A stretch of 64,000 nt of DNA, from positions 2,480,001 through 2,544,000 of the forward strand of contig CAVXGU010000003.1 of assembly GCA_963761615.1 (NCBI GenBank), written 5' to 3'. Below are positions 6,916-15,896 of this stretch, piece after piece. The stretch's first letter is position 1. Each line of letters opens with the position of its first letter. The notes beneath the pieces are model-generated. The model made no database searches, had not been told where the DNA came from, and worked only from the letters and a program-made list of their open reading frames with translations. The position numbers were made by a program, and so were the translations under genes. This stretch comes from CAVXGU01 sp963761615. Its GTDB lineage: Bacteria; Acidobacteriota; Vicinamibacteria; Vicinamibacterales; CAVVIG01.

Positions 6916-9443
6916 CCCCCGCGACCTACGGCGACTGCCCGCTGCCGGCCTCCGGCGGTGTCTTGCCGGCCCGCTCGTAGAATCCGACGACGGATCTCGT
7001 CGCGGTCGGCGCCCTCCTCCCGCCACTGATACAGGTAGTGACCGATATCGGCGCTCGCCGGTGGATAGCCGTTCGCCTCCACGTACCACTGACGGATCAG
7101 CCCAGGCATCGCCAGCCAGTCCGCGTAGGTCGGTCCGGCGTGCAGACGCTCGCTCCGCAGCGCGACGATGGGCGTGACGACCTGCAGCGCGGCAATGACA
7201 TCCGCGGTCCCCACGACGCCGGTGGCCGACGTCGCGCAGATCCCGCAGTGCCCGAGCGCGTCCACGCGCAGCGCCGCCTCGACGGCCGCCTCGGCCGACG
7301 GCATGCGGTACCCGTCGCTCCACCACGCGCCGGTCGCCGCCGAGACGGCCTCGCCCATCAGGAGCACGAGCACGACCGCGAGCGAGGCGAGCATCGGAAG
7401 CGAGCGCCGCTCGAGGCGGTCCACCCAGCCGCCCGCGCCCCGGCCCCGCGCCACGCCGATGACGAGCGCCGCCAGGGCCCCGATCCAGATCGCCGCCAGG
7501 CCGATGGTGATCCCCGATACCCGCCCTCCCGCCGCGCCGATGGTGGGCATGAGCAGCAGCGTCTTCCAGCCGCTGACGCTCCAGTCGCGCATCAACGTCA
7601 TCTCCTTGCGGAGGTGCTCGCTGTACGCCCAGTCGTTCTGGAGCGACAGGATGATGAGGAGCCCGGCCGCGGCCTGCCAGACGCGCGACTTCGCGGCACG
7701 CGTGAGCATCTCGGCCACACCCAGCCCGAAAAACGGCGCCGCCGCCACGAAGAAGCGCAGATGGGTGCCGGCGCCCGCGATCGACACGCTCGCCGCAGGG
7801 CCGATCAGCACCGCGATCAACCCGAGCACGAAGAGGGTCAGCGCGCGATTCCGGCGCCACAGCAGCCAGAAACCCGGCAGCGCGAGGATGTACAGCGGCG
7901 AGGGACCGAAGAGCCCCCAGTCGCGGTCGAGAAAGATGGCGACGAGGCCCACACCCATCCGCGGCAGCGACACGATGTCCTCGCTGCCCGCGCCCGAGTA
8001 GAGCGCCGTCGGCACGATGCTGCCCGAGATATGGAAGATGTACAGAGAGTACGCCCCCACGGCCGCCGCGAAGCCTCCGGCGAGCGCCACGATGCGCCGC
8101 CACTCCCGACGCCAGGCGAACGCCGCCCACGCGACCAGCCACGCCGCCGCCGGGAGAAATCGCACGTGCAGCCACGGCAGGCCGCCGGCCAGCAGCCCGA
8201 AACCCACCACGGCCTGCCACGTTTGCCGCCTCGCGAACCACAGCCAGGACGACAGGCCGAGCAGCACGGCGCCCGCGGCGAGCTCCGGATAGAACTGGAA
8301 CACGTAGGTCGTGCCTGGCGCCGACAGGGCGACCGCCGCCGCGGCCAGCCAGGCCGCCCCCGCGCCACCGACCGCGAGTCGGAAGAACCGGAACACGAGG
8401 CCCGCCCAGACGAGGTAGACGGCCAGCAGCATCAGGTTCGACCAGAACAGCCGCGCCGGGAACTCGCCCTGGTAGCCGGGATCGCTGGCCGCGAACCGCC
8501 GATCGAGGTAGTAGGCGGGAAAGATCAGCGCCGAAAATCCCGGCGTGTGTACCTGGTAGAGCCCACCGTTCTTGCCCTGGATGAACCAGTGCCCCGCGTA
8601 CGTCGAGCGGTTGAAGCGGCGTCCGGGATGATGCGCGAACGCGATCGCATCGGACGCCAGGTCCGCGAGGTCGTGCGGCACGGCGGCAGCGAGCAATTCG
8701 AGGTTGCGCCAGACGTGCGGTCGGAAGCCCGCCGGCAGGTCGGACAGCGAGGTGTAGGTGCTGATCTCGACGCCCTTGCCCTGATAGAACCCCTCGTCGA
8801 ACCGGATGTACTTCGGCTCGTCGCCGTTCAGCACGGCGGAAAACCGCAGGCGCGGCGTGGCCTCCACCACCCACACCGCGGCGACGAGGGCCAGCAACGC
8901 CGTCGCGGCGCGATGATGCGCCGCCGCCCAGTCCGCCGCGAGCCGGATCGGCGGCGGTGCGTCGGGCCTCAGGCGGCGCTCGATCCGCGCCAGCACCCAG
9001 ACCCCGACGACGGCCCACCACCAGACGCGGGCATCGACGACGAGGTAGATGACCGGCGCGAGCCAGCGTGCGGTGCCAGGCCACAGGCCCGCGAGCGGCA
9101 CCAGACCCATCCAGCACAGGAGCAGCGGGGCCAGGTACCGGACGTCATTTCCCGCGGCGGGAGCGGGCGGGTGGGCGTGCGCGCGTTCGCCGGCGCAGAC
9201 GATCAGGTGCACCACGACCACACCGACGAGCGCGGCGGCCAGTCCGGCGAGGAACGTCGCAAAGGACGCGGAGATGAAGATGAACTCGGGGCCGCGCGGA
9301 CCGTCGGCGGGAAAGAAGATCGACCGGGCCAGCCAGGCCTCGGTCGCCACGCCGGCGGCCGCCAGGAGCAGCAAAGCGCCGGACCGAGTGCCGATCCGCG
9401 TGAATGTGGCCCTCACGTGCCGATCGGCGCCGAATGTTAGCAC
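6894..9443 (-). CDS. Large polytopic membrane protein, possible membrane glycosyltransferase-like
   Basis: The 849-residue protein has many hydrophobic segments from the N-terminus (SGALLLLAAAGVATEAWLA) through the centre (VGLVAIFLDRDWGLFGPSPL) to about residue 680, then a soluble tail. A periplasmic loop holds FSAVLNGDEPKYIRFDEGFY, where an acidic DEPKY group lies just after a membrane segment. This layout recalls GT-C glycosyltransferases such as ArnT/PMT relatives, but I see no decisive signature. The first possible start is GTG 9443; a GTG about 27 bases later is an alternative. The gene stands alone and faces away from the VCBS gene. Confidence 0.6.
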   Translation of the reverse strand: MLTFGADRHVRATFTRIGTRSGALLLLAAAGVATEAWLARSIFFPADGPRGPEFIFISASFATFLAGLAAALVGVVVVHLIVCAGERAHAHPPAPAAGNDVRYLAPLLLCWMGLVPLAGLWPGTARWLAPVIYLVVDARVWWWAVVGVWVLARIERRLRPDAPPPIRLAADWAAAHHRAATALLALVAAVWVVEATPRLRFSAVLNGDEPKYIRFDEGFYQGKGVEISTYTSLSDLPAGFRPHVWRNLELLAAAVPHDLADLASDAIAFAHHPGRRFNRSTYAGHWFIQGKNGGLYQVHTPGFSALIFPAYYLDRRFAASDPGYQGEFPARLFWSNLMLLAVYLVWAGLVFRFFRLAVGGAGAAWLAAAAVALSAPGTTYVFQFYPELAAGAVLLGLSSWLWFARRQTWQAVVGFGLLAGGLPWLHVRFLPAAAWLVAWAAFAWRREWRRIVALAGGFAAAVGAYSLYIFHISGSIVPTALYSGAGSEDIVSLPRMGVGLVAIFLDRDWGLFGPSPLYILALPGFWLLWRRNRALTLFVLGLIAVLIGPAASVSIAGAGTHLRFFVAAAPFFGLGVAEMLTRAAKSRVWQAAAGLLIILSLQNDWAYSEHLRKEMTLMRDWSVSGWKTLLLMPTIGAAGGRVSGITIGLAAIWIGALAALVIGVARGRGAGGWVDRLERRSLPMLASLAVVLVLLMGEAVSAATGAWWSDGYRMPSAEAAVEAALRVDALGHCGICATSATGVVGTADVIAALQVVTPIVALRSERLHAGPTYADWLAMPGLIRQWYVEANGYPPASADIGHYLYQWREEGADRDEIRRRILRAGRQDTAGGRQRAVAVGRGGYLPGRS

Positions 9444-9527
9444 ACGGGTTTGGCGCCGCCGCGGGGCCCGGGGCCGGGATTCGGGCTACAATGCCCCGTC
9501 CTGCAACTCCTGCTGGAGGGTGATCGC

Positions 9528-10715
9528 GTGACTGCAAAGCATCTCTGGTTCGCGACGGCCTCGGCGTCGGCGGTGGCCGCCGTCGCGCTCGCCGGCGCTC
9601 CGGTCGCCGGACCGGTTCACTTCGAGGCCCACGACATCGCGTCGCTGCGCGGCGGCTACTCGGTGTCGGTCGCCGACTTCAACCACGACGGGAAGATCGA
9701 CGTCATCGCGAACTCCCTGGCGGTGCCCGAGCTCGACTGGTACGAGAACCCCACGTGGACGCCGCACGTCATCGCGAGCGACACACCGGGCATCGTCAAC
9801 AAGGCGATGGCGGACATCGACGGCGACGGGATCCCCGAGGTCGCGTACGAGAGCGGCTTCGCGATGCAGCCGGACAAGAGCCCGGGCCTCGTGTGGATCG
9901 CCCGGAGCATGGGCCATCCCACCGGCACCTGGACGAACACGAAGATCGACGAGTTTCCCACGTCGCACCACATCGTGTTCGCCGACCTGGACGGCGACGG
10001 CAAGCCGGAGCTCGTGAACGCCCCGCTCGTCGGCCCCAAGAGCGTCGGGCCCACCTACATGCAGGACACCGCGTCGATCTTCTGGTACGACACCGCCACG
10101 TGGACGCGTCACCTGATCACCGACAAGGTGCCGGGCATCATCCATCGCGTGCGCCCGGTGGACTGGGACGGCAACGGCCGCCAGGCCCTCCTCGTCGCCA
10201 GCTTCGAGGGCATCGACCTCTATCGCGCCACGGGCACCGGCGCCTCGATGACGTTCGAGAAGACGAAGCTGTCGGCGGGACACGACAGCGAGCCGGCGCC
10301 GCGGCTCGGCGCGAGCGACGTCGGCATGGGCACGCAAAACGGCCAGCGCTTCTTCGCGTCGATCGAGCCCTGGCACGGCAACGAGGTGGTCGTCTACACC
10401 GGCAGCGGCACCAAGTGGACGCGCCGCGTCATCTTCGACAAGATCTCCGCGGGCCACGAGATCGCGGTCGCAGATCTGAACGGCGACGGACGCGACGACA
10501 TCGTCGCGAACGACAACGCCCGCCAGGGCGGCGGGGTGCACCTCTTCTTCGCGCCCGAGAACGCCGCAACCGGCGAGTGGACGTACGAGCGGCTGGAGGA
10601 TCAGGCGGGGATGAACAGCTGCGTCGTGGCCGACATGAACAACGACGGCCGGCCCGACATCGTGTGCACGGGCGGCGGCGGCGTCGTCCGCTGGTACGAG
10701 AACAAGGGGAAGTAG
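9528..10715 (+). CDS. Secreted FG-GAP/VCBS-repeat protein
   Basis: The 395-residue protein begins with a signal peptide (TAKHLWFATASASAVAAVALAG). Repeated calcium-loop blades follow: ADFNHDGKIDVI, ADIDGDGIPEVA, ADLDGDGKPELV, VDWDGNGRQALL, ADLNGDGRDDIV and ADMNNDGRPDIV. Each has the DxDxDG pattern of an FG-GAP/VCBS beta-propeller. Such proteins are exported and bind Ca2+; their ligands are usually unknown. I chose GTG 9528 because it is preceded by GGAGGG and starts directly at the signal peptide. A strong hairpin follows the stop. Confidence 0.85.
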   Translation: MTAKHLWFATASASAVAAVALAGAPVAGPVHFEAHDIASLRGGYSVSVADFNHDGKIDVIANSLAVPELDWYENPTWTPHVIASDTPGIVNKAMADIDGDGIPEVAYESGFAMQPDKSPGLVWIARSMGHPTGTWTNTKIDEFPTSHHIVFADLDGDGKPELVNAPLVGPKSVGPTYMQDTASIFWYDTATWTRHLITDKVPGIIHRVRPVDWDGNGRQALLVASFEGIDLYRATGTGASMTFEKTKLSAGHDSEPAPRLGASDVGMGTQNGQRFFASIEPWHGNEVVVYTGSGTKWTRRVIFDKISAGHEIAVADLNGDGRDDIVANDNARQGGGVHLFFAPENAATGEWTYERLEDQAGMNSCVVADMNNDGRPDIVCTGGGGVVRWYENKGK

Positions 10716-10725
10716 AAGAGGGCGG

Positions 10726-10762
10726 GTGGGGCAGGTCGGACCGCCTACGCGACCTGCCCCAC
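10726..10762 (+). terminator. Strong inverted repeat after the VCBS gene
   Basis: GTGGGGCAGGTCG (10726-10738) pairs perfectly with 10750-10762 around an 11-base loop. It starts 10 bases after the stop codon. No T-run follows, so it may end transcription weakly or protect the mRNA 3' end. Confidence 0.55.
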
Positions 10763-10763
10763 C

Positions 10764-10797
10764 TGCCCTGCCTGGCCTGCCCTGCCTGGCCTGCCCT
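10764..10797. repeat. Short tandem repeat of TGCCCTGCCTGGCC
   Basis: The 14-bp unit occurs twice in a row and is followed by a partial third copy. It lies between the hairpin and the end of the convergent hydrolase gene, where slippage could vary its length. Confidence 0.6.
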
Positions 10798-12733
10798 ACC
10801 GGGTCGCCCAGTCCCAGTGCTGCTCCGCGCGCTGCTCCACCGCCGTCACGTCCCCGGCGAGCAGGTAGCCGCCCTTCACCAGCGCCTGCGCCGCCGCGGC
10901 GACCTTCTGCGAGTAGGCCGCATGCGTCGGATAGCGCTCCTCGATTGACAGCCGCGGATCGCCCGTCCGCATGCGCTCGGCCTTCGTCTTCGCGAACGGC
11001 ACGTACAGACCCGAGCAGCGGGTACAGCTGGTCCGGCGCGCCGATCTTCGTGTTCCTGAAGTTCCAGCCCGTGAAGGTGCCGAGCGGGACCGCCTGCTCC
11101 GGCAGGCGGATGCCCGTCGTCTCGTTGCCGTCGGCGTCCACCTGCGGCACGAGGAGCGGCAGCGGCACGCCTTCCGCCGGCGCCGCCCTTCAGAAAGACG
11201 TTCGCGATCCGGAAGCCCGCCGTCAGGTGGTTCGGCGACTGCACGTGCGGAATCGCGGGGAACGCCACGTCGGCCGCCTTCACCAGAGTGTGGTTCGCGA
11301 GCCGCGGGTACTGGCTCGGCGGGGGCGGCGTGCCCTGACGCACCCAGTGGTCCATGGCCACGAACAACGCCCGGAGCGCCCACCAGTAGTCGGTGGGATT
11401 GTCGATCTGCTGGCCGTTGTCGACCTTGGGCGGGAACCGCGCCGGCGAGTGCTGCGCGCCGGCCAGGAAGTACACGCGGACGTTGCCGGGCAGCGTGAGA
11501 TCCTTCGAGCCGTCGGGAGACGTGTGGACGAGCGCCGCGACGCGGCCCCCGCCCCAGGTACTCGACGCCGGTGTTCGTGTACATGATCTTCGGCTGGTTC
11601 GCGCGGGCCCGCGGGTTGTCCAGCAGACCCTCGGACTGTCGGCTCACCGGATCCGGGACCGCGTTGTCGGCGAAGGGATAGGCGGTCGCGGTGAACATCG
11701 CGAGGGTCGTCGGCGTCGACGCGCGCCGGTTCAGCACGATCCGGGAGGAGCCCGCGATGTGCGCCATCACGCCGTCGAATACCTGGCGCCCCTGCTCGTC
11801 GGTGTTGAAGCCCTGATAGAGGAACGTGCGGAGGAAGCGGCCGCTCTGCGAGGATCCGAACGTGTAGAGATACCGCGCCGAGGCCAGCGCGTCGGGTGTG
11901 TGCTTCACCCAGGCCGAGGCGTCGCGGACCGCGGCGAAGCCGAGGCCGCCGATCGGCAGGCTCGACGCCCGGTACGTCAGCTCGTACACACGTCCCGGCG
12001 TGAACCCGCCCGCGAGCGTGATCTCGTTCCCTTTCAGCCGCCAGCTGGCCCGCGGGATCACCTGGACGGCGTTCGTGAAGACATTGTCCCGCACGCGCAG
12101 CACGCTGTCGCTGGCGTCGGGATCGGCGGGCTGGTAACCGGCCAGGTCGCCGACCGTGGCCGTGTCGCCGCCCTTGATGGGGATGACGGCCGCCGTCACC
12201 ATCCCGCTGGCCGGCCGGCCGTTCTCGGTGACGACCGGCACGGTGATGTGCAGGCCGTTCTTCCGGGTGACGTCGAACTCCCACCCGACTTCGACCACCG
12301 TGACGCCCATCTTCATCAGGAACCCGTCGCCGAGATCCGCGTCGGGCGCGGACGCCCGGGCGTTGGGGTCGTCGCTTCCGGCGCCGTTGCCGGTCACCAG
12401 GTTGAAGCGCTTCACCGTCTCGTTGCCGCGGTTGACGATGTCGACGAGCGCGACGCCGCTGCCCGGGCCGTTCTTCGGGCGCAGGATCACGAAGTCGGAG
12501 GAGAACTCGACCTTGCCCTGCGCGTCGCGCGGGGCCTTGTCGATGTCGGCGATCACGGCGTTGCGCGGATCGGCGGGATCGACCGCGAAGTGGATCGTGC
12601 CCGCGATCCGCTCGTAGCCGTAGGGCACGTCGGTCCGGGAGGTGACGTCGACGCTCGTGACGGCGGCGCCGGCCACGGACGCGACGCACAGGAGGATGGC
12701 TGCCAGGAACAGGTCGAACACTCGCTCGCGCAT
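10796..12733 (-). CDS. Secreted alpha/beta-hydrolase-domain protein, frameshifted
   Basis: A signal peptide (RVFDLFLAAILLCVASVAGA) is followed by about 390 residues in one frame, including the nucleophile-like TFGSSQSGRFLRTFLYQGFN, where GSSQSGR is the family's serine elbow. After VEYLGRG (about 11560) the homologous sequence continues in a second frame (FLAGAQHSPARFPP to RIANVFLKGG). It then moves to a third frame (PQVDADGNETTGIRLPEQ to DQLYPLLG) and finally returns to the first for VPFAKTKAERMRTGDPRLS to the stop. The product matches the large secreted alpha/beta-hydrolase-domain family often seen in soil bacteria. The shifts may be read errors or real decay, since the protein remains well conserved across them. 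Confidence 0.65.
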   Translation of the reverse strand: MRERVFDLFLAAILLCVASVAGAAVTSVDVTSRTDVPYGYERIAGTIHFAVDPADPRNAVIADIDKAPRDAQGKVEFSSDFVILRPKNGPGSGVALVDIVNRGNETVKRFNLVTGNGAGSDDPNARASAPDADLGDGFLMKMGVTVVEVGWEFDVTRKNGLHITVPVVTENGRPASGMVTAAVIPIKGGDTATVGDLAGYQPADPDASDSVLRVRDNVFTNAVQVIPRASWRLKGNEITLAGGFTPGRVYELTYRASSLPIGGLGFAAVRDASAWVKHTPDALASARYLYTFGSSQSGRFLRTFLYQGFNTDEQGRQVFDGVMAHIAGSSRIVLNRRASTPTTLAMFTATAYPFADNAVPDPVSRQSEGLLDNPRARANQPKIMYTNTGVEYLGRGPRRGARPHVSRRLEGSHAARQRPRVLPGRRAALAGAVPAQGRQRPADRQSHRLLVGAPGVVRGHGPLGASGHAAPAEPVPAAREPHSGEGGRRGVPRDSARAVAEPPDGGLPDRERLSEGRRRRKACRCRSSCRRWTPTATRRRASACRSRRSRSAPSRAGTSGTRRSARRTSCTRCSGLYVPFAKTKAERMRTGDPRLSIEERYPTHAAYSQKVAAAAQALVKGGYLLAGDVTAVEQRAEQHWDWATR

Positions 12734-12778
12734 GGGCCTCTTATAGCAGCCCGGCCCAGGCGCGGCAACTCCGACGCG

Positions 12779-13139
12779 TCAGTGTACAGTCGGAGACAAG
12801 GGCGGCACCGGACGCGCCAGCACGCGCGTCACCATCGCGTCGAGCGCAGCCCTGTCGATCTGGAAGGGCCCGGCCACCGCGGCGCCGAGCGTGATCTCGA
12901 TGGCGATCACCACCCCGCCTTCGTCGTACGGGTTGACGATCCAGCTGAGGCCGCGCAGCGCGACCGGCCGCTCCTCGCCGCCGGGGTGCTTCAGCCGATC
13001 CATCGTCCGGAGCATGCCCTCGAGCACGGCCCGGACGTCGTCGTCGGTCCACCGCGACGCGTCCGGCTCCACGCCGGGCAGTTCCTCGCGTCGTCGCGTG
13101 GTTGTCGCCGCGCAGCCAGATTTCCACCTTGACACTCAT
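12779..13139 (-). CDS. Conserved small protein downstream of yyaL, frameshifted near its start
   Basis: The likely start is ATG 13139, which overlaps the stop of the preceding yyaL gene as ATGA. It encodes MSVKVEIWLRGDNHATT; a one-base shift near 13090 then leads to the longer frame with ELPGVEPDASRWTDDDVRAV, GLSWIVNPYDEGGVVIAIEI and AGPFQIDRAALDAMV. I do not recognise the family. The tight coupling to yyaL suggests a shared role or at least shared expression. Confidence 0.5.
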
Positions 13140-15256
13140 CTCAACTCCGCCTCCAGGGCCGGGGCCGACTCGACGGGCGCGCGGCACGCGAAGTCGCGGC
13201 AGACGTACGCGCGCGCGGATCCGCCCGGTCCGGCCGCCATCGGGGCGACGAACGGCAGCCGTCCCGACACGGCCGTCTGCGCCTCGGGCGACAGGGACAG
13301 CACGAGGGCGAACGGCAGGTAGCGCCGCGCCACCACCGCCTCCAGCGCCCGCCGGTCGCCGCCGACGATGACGATCTGCTGAAGCCCGGCGATGGCGGTG
13401 GACAGGGCGGCGCCCATCATCGGGACGCCGCGGCCGAGCTGGTCCAGCCTCGACGCGAACAGCCGGAACGTGCGCTCGATGCGATCGGTCCACTCCTGGC
13501 GCGGCACGAGGTGCGAGAGCGCGAGGAGGTTCAGCACGGCGACGGAGCTCGCGGTGGGCTCGGCGCCGTCGTAGTCCTCCTTCATCCGCAGGAGCACGGA
13601 CGGATCCGACCCGGTCGTGCTGAACCAGCCGCCGTTCCGCTCATCCCAGAAGAGGGCGTCCTGACGCTCCTGGAGCCGGATCGCCCACTCGAGCCACCCG
13701 GCGTCCCCGCTCGCCTGAAAGAGCTCGAGCAGGCCGAAGATCAGGAAGGCGTAGTCTTCGGCGTACGCGTCGATGCCGGCCTCGCCGCCGCGGTACCGGC
13801 GCCACAGGCGCTCCTCGTCCGCCCGCCAGAGGCGGCTCCGGACGAACGCCGCCGCCCGCCGCGCGGCAGCCAGGTACGGACTCGACGCCGGGTCGCCGCC
13901 GCCGGGCGGGGCCAGGACGCGAGCGGCGCGGGCGAAGGCGCCGATCATCAGGCCGTTCCAGGCCGTCAGCACCTTGTCGTCGAGGTGGGGCCGTGGGCGC
14001 CCCAGGCGGGCGTCGAACAGGCGGAGGCGGGCGCGTCCCAGGGCGTCGGCGACCGCCGCCGGGGTGCGCCCCACCGCTGCCGCGATGTCGTCGACCGACC
14101 CGGCGATGTACAGCAGGTTCCTGCCGGTGAACTCCTGCTGGGGATCGGCTGGCGCGTTGCCGTGCGGCTCGATGCCGAAGCGCCGCCTCACGATCTCGGC
14201 GTCGGGTCCCGTGAGCGCGTTCACCTCGTCCTCGCGCCAGAGGTAGAAGGCGCCTTCCGCCGTGTGGGCCCCGGGCCGGCCGGCCTGCTCCGGCGGCACG
14301 CTGTCGGCGTCCTCCGCGGACAGGAACCCGCCGTCGGGATCGGTCAGCTCGCGCATGACGTAGTGCAGCGTGTCCTCGGCCACTCCGGCGTAGAAGGGAT
14401 CGCCCGACGCCTGCGCGCCCTCGAGGTACGCCAGGACGAGCTGCGCCTGGTCGTAGAGCATCTTCTCGAAGTGCGGCACCCGCCACGCCGCGTCGACCGA
14501 GTAGCGATGGAACCCGCCGCCGATGTGGTCGCGCACGCCGCCGAGCGCCATCGCGCGCAGCGTGGCGAGGGCCATGTCGCGCGCATCGCCGTGGCCGGTC
14601 CGCACGAACTCGCGCAGGAGCAGGAACAGCTCGCTCGGGCGCGGGAACTTCGGCGCCTCACCGAAGCCGCCGTGCCGGGCATCGAAGGCCGACCGCAGCT
14701 GGGCGACCGTCCGGTCGAGCGCCTCTGGGCCGGGGCGGTCCCCGCCCGGCCCGCCGGTCTCGAGCGCTTTCAGCCGCGCGGTGATGGACGCCGCCGACGC
14801 TTCCACCTTGCCGCGGTCGTCGGCCCAGACGCGGGCGATCTCGTCGAGGATCTCGACGAAGCCGGGCCGGCCCCACCGCGAGGACGGCGGGAAGTAGGTG
14901 CCGCCGAAGAACGGGCGGCGGTCCGGCGTCAACCAGACGCTCATCGGCCAGCCGCCGGAGCCGGTCGTCGCCTGCACGAAGGTCATGTACACGCGATCCA
15001 CGTCGGGACGCTCTTCGCGGTCCACTTTGATCGACACGTACTTGTCGTTGAGCACCGCGGCGACGGCCGGGTTCTCGAACGACTCGTGGGCCATCACGTG
15101 ACACCAGTGGCAGGTCGAGTACCCGATGGACAGGAAGATCGGTTTGTCGTCGGCGCGCGCCTTGTCGAAGGCCGCCTCGCTCCACGGAAACCAGTCGACG
15201 GGATTGTCGGCGTGTTGAACGAGATACGGACTTCGCTCACCGGCCAGACGATTCAC
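13136..15256 (-). CDS. yyaL: Thioredoxin-fold/six-hairpin protein YyaL (DUF255, SSP411-like)
   Basis: The 706-residue protein starts with the family signature NRLAGERSPYLVQHADNPVDW and a thioredoxin-like domain with a CxxC site in GYSTCHWCHVMAHESF. Then come VDREERPDVDRVYM and GGWPMSVWLTPD. The C-terminal two-thirds form an alpha/alpha six-hairpin, N-acylglucosamine-epimerase-like fold with PHFEKMLYDQAQLV and LDDKVLTAWNGLMI. The length matches the family (about 680-700). The precise reaction is not known; a redox or sugar-related role is proposed for homologues. The stop overlaps the start of the next small gene. Confidence 0.92.
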   Translation of the reverse strand: MNRLAGERSPYLVQHADNPVDWFPWSEAAFDKARADDKPIFLSIGYSTCHWCHVMAHESFENPAVAAVLNDKYVSIKVDREERPDVDRVYMTFVQATTGSGGWPMSVWLTPDRRPFFGGTYFPPSSRWGRPGFVEILDEIARVWADDRGKVEASAASITARLKALETGGPGGDRPGPEALDRTVAQLRSAFDARHGGFGEAPKFPRPSELFLLLREFVRTGHGDARDMALATLRAMALGGVRDHIGGGFHRYSVDAAWRVPHFEKMLYDQAQLVLAYLEGAQASGDPFYAGVAEDTLHYVMRELTDPDGGFLSAEDADSVPPEQAGRPGAHTAEGAFYLWREDEVNALTGPDAEIVRRRFGIEPHGNAPADPQQEFTGRNLLYIAGSVDDIAAAVGRTPAAVADALGRARLRLFDARLGRPRPHLDDKVLTAWNGLMIGAFARAARVLAPPGGGDPASSPYLAAARRAAAFVRSRLWRADEERLWRRYRGGEAGIDAYAEDYAFLIFGLLELFQASGDAGWLEWAIRLQERQDALFWDERNGGWFSTTGSDPSVLLRMKEDYDGAEPTASSVAVLNLLALSHLVPRQEWTDRIERTFRLFASRLDQLGRGVPMMGAALSTAIAGLQQIVIVGGDRRALEAVVARRYLPFALVLSLSPEAQTAVSGRLPFVAPMAAGPGGSARAYVCRDFACRAPVESAPALEAELR

Positions 15257-15290
15257 CTGTGGATTATGACACTGAAGTAGAATCCTTCAC

Positions 15291-15836
15291 ATGGCTGGCT
15301 CCCCCGTGCTGGCGGGCAAGCGCGTTGCGATGCTCGTCGAAGACGAGTTCGAGGATCGCGAGCTCACCGGGCCGCTCGAGGCGCTGCGCGCCGCCGGCGC
15401 GACGGTCGTGCTCGTCGGCCCGGCGGTCGGCGGCACCTACGCCGGCAAGCGGGGCACCGTGACGGTGACCGCGGAGCTCGCCGCAGGCGCGGCGCGTGCG
15501 AAGGACTTCGACGCGCTGGTGGTCCCCGGCGGTCACGCGCCCGACAAGATGCGCATGCGCCACGCGATGGTCGACCTGGCCCGCGACATGATGCGGGCCG
15601 GCAAGCCCGTCGCCGCGATCTGCCACGGCCCGTCCCTGCTCATCTCGGCGCTGGCGCTTCGGGGCCGCACGCTGACCTGCTGGCCCTCCATCGCCATCGA
15701 CGTCAAGAACGCCGGCGGCATGTACGTCGACAAGCCCGTGGTCGAAGACGGCAACCTGATCACGTCGCGCAAGCCGGACGACGTGCCCGCGTTCAGCGAC
15801 GCGATCATCCGCGCGTTGTCTGGCGTACCCGCCTGA
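15291..15836 (+). CDS. DJ-1/PfpI family protein (PfpI/YhbO subgroup)
   Basis: The 181-residue protein shows the short PfpI layout: VAMLVEDEFEDRELTGPLEA with the catalytic-site Glu, ALVVPGGHAPDKMRM, and the nucleophile elbow VAAICHGPSLLIS with Cys. The end, TSRKPDDVPAFSDAII, is also typical. Members act as general-stress deglycases or putative cysteine proteases. It is divergent from yyaL with a 34-base gap, so the two promoters overlap. A hairpin terminator follows. Confidence 0.88.
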   Translation: MAGSPVLAGKRVAMLVEDEFEDRELTGPLEALRAAGATVVLVGPAVGGTYAGKRGTVTVTAELAAGAARAKDFDALVVPGGHAPDKMRMRHAMVDLARDMMRAGKPVAAICHGPSLLISALALRGRTLTCWPSIAIDVKNAGGMYVDKPVVEDGNLITSRKPDDVPAFSDAIIRALSGVPA

Positions 15837-15876
15837 TCGCCGACGGACCTGAAGGTCCGCGTCGACACACGGTGGC

Positions 15877-15894
15877 GCAGGCCTTCGGGCCTGC
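15877..15894. terminator. Bidirectional hairpin terminator
   Basis: GCAGGCC-TTCG-GGCCTGC forms a 7-bp stem with a stable tetraloop between the convergent PfpI and YihY genes. Confidence 0.6.
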
Positions 15895-15896
15895 CA

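Noticed and set aside
7038..9440. 800-residue plus-strand ORF opposite the membrane protein
   Set aside because: Product is a low-complexity Arg/His/Pro/Gln string typical of antisense reading in GC-rich genes.
13511..15280. 589-residue plus-strand ORF opposite yyaL
   Set aside because: Antisense artefact; all conserved motifs lie on the minus strand.
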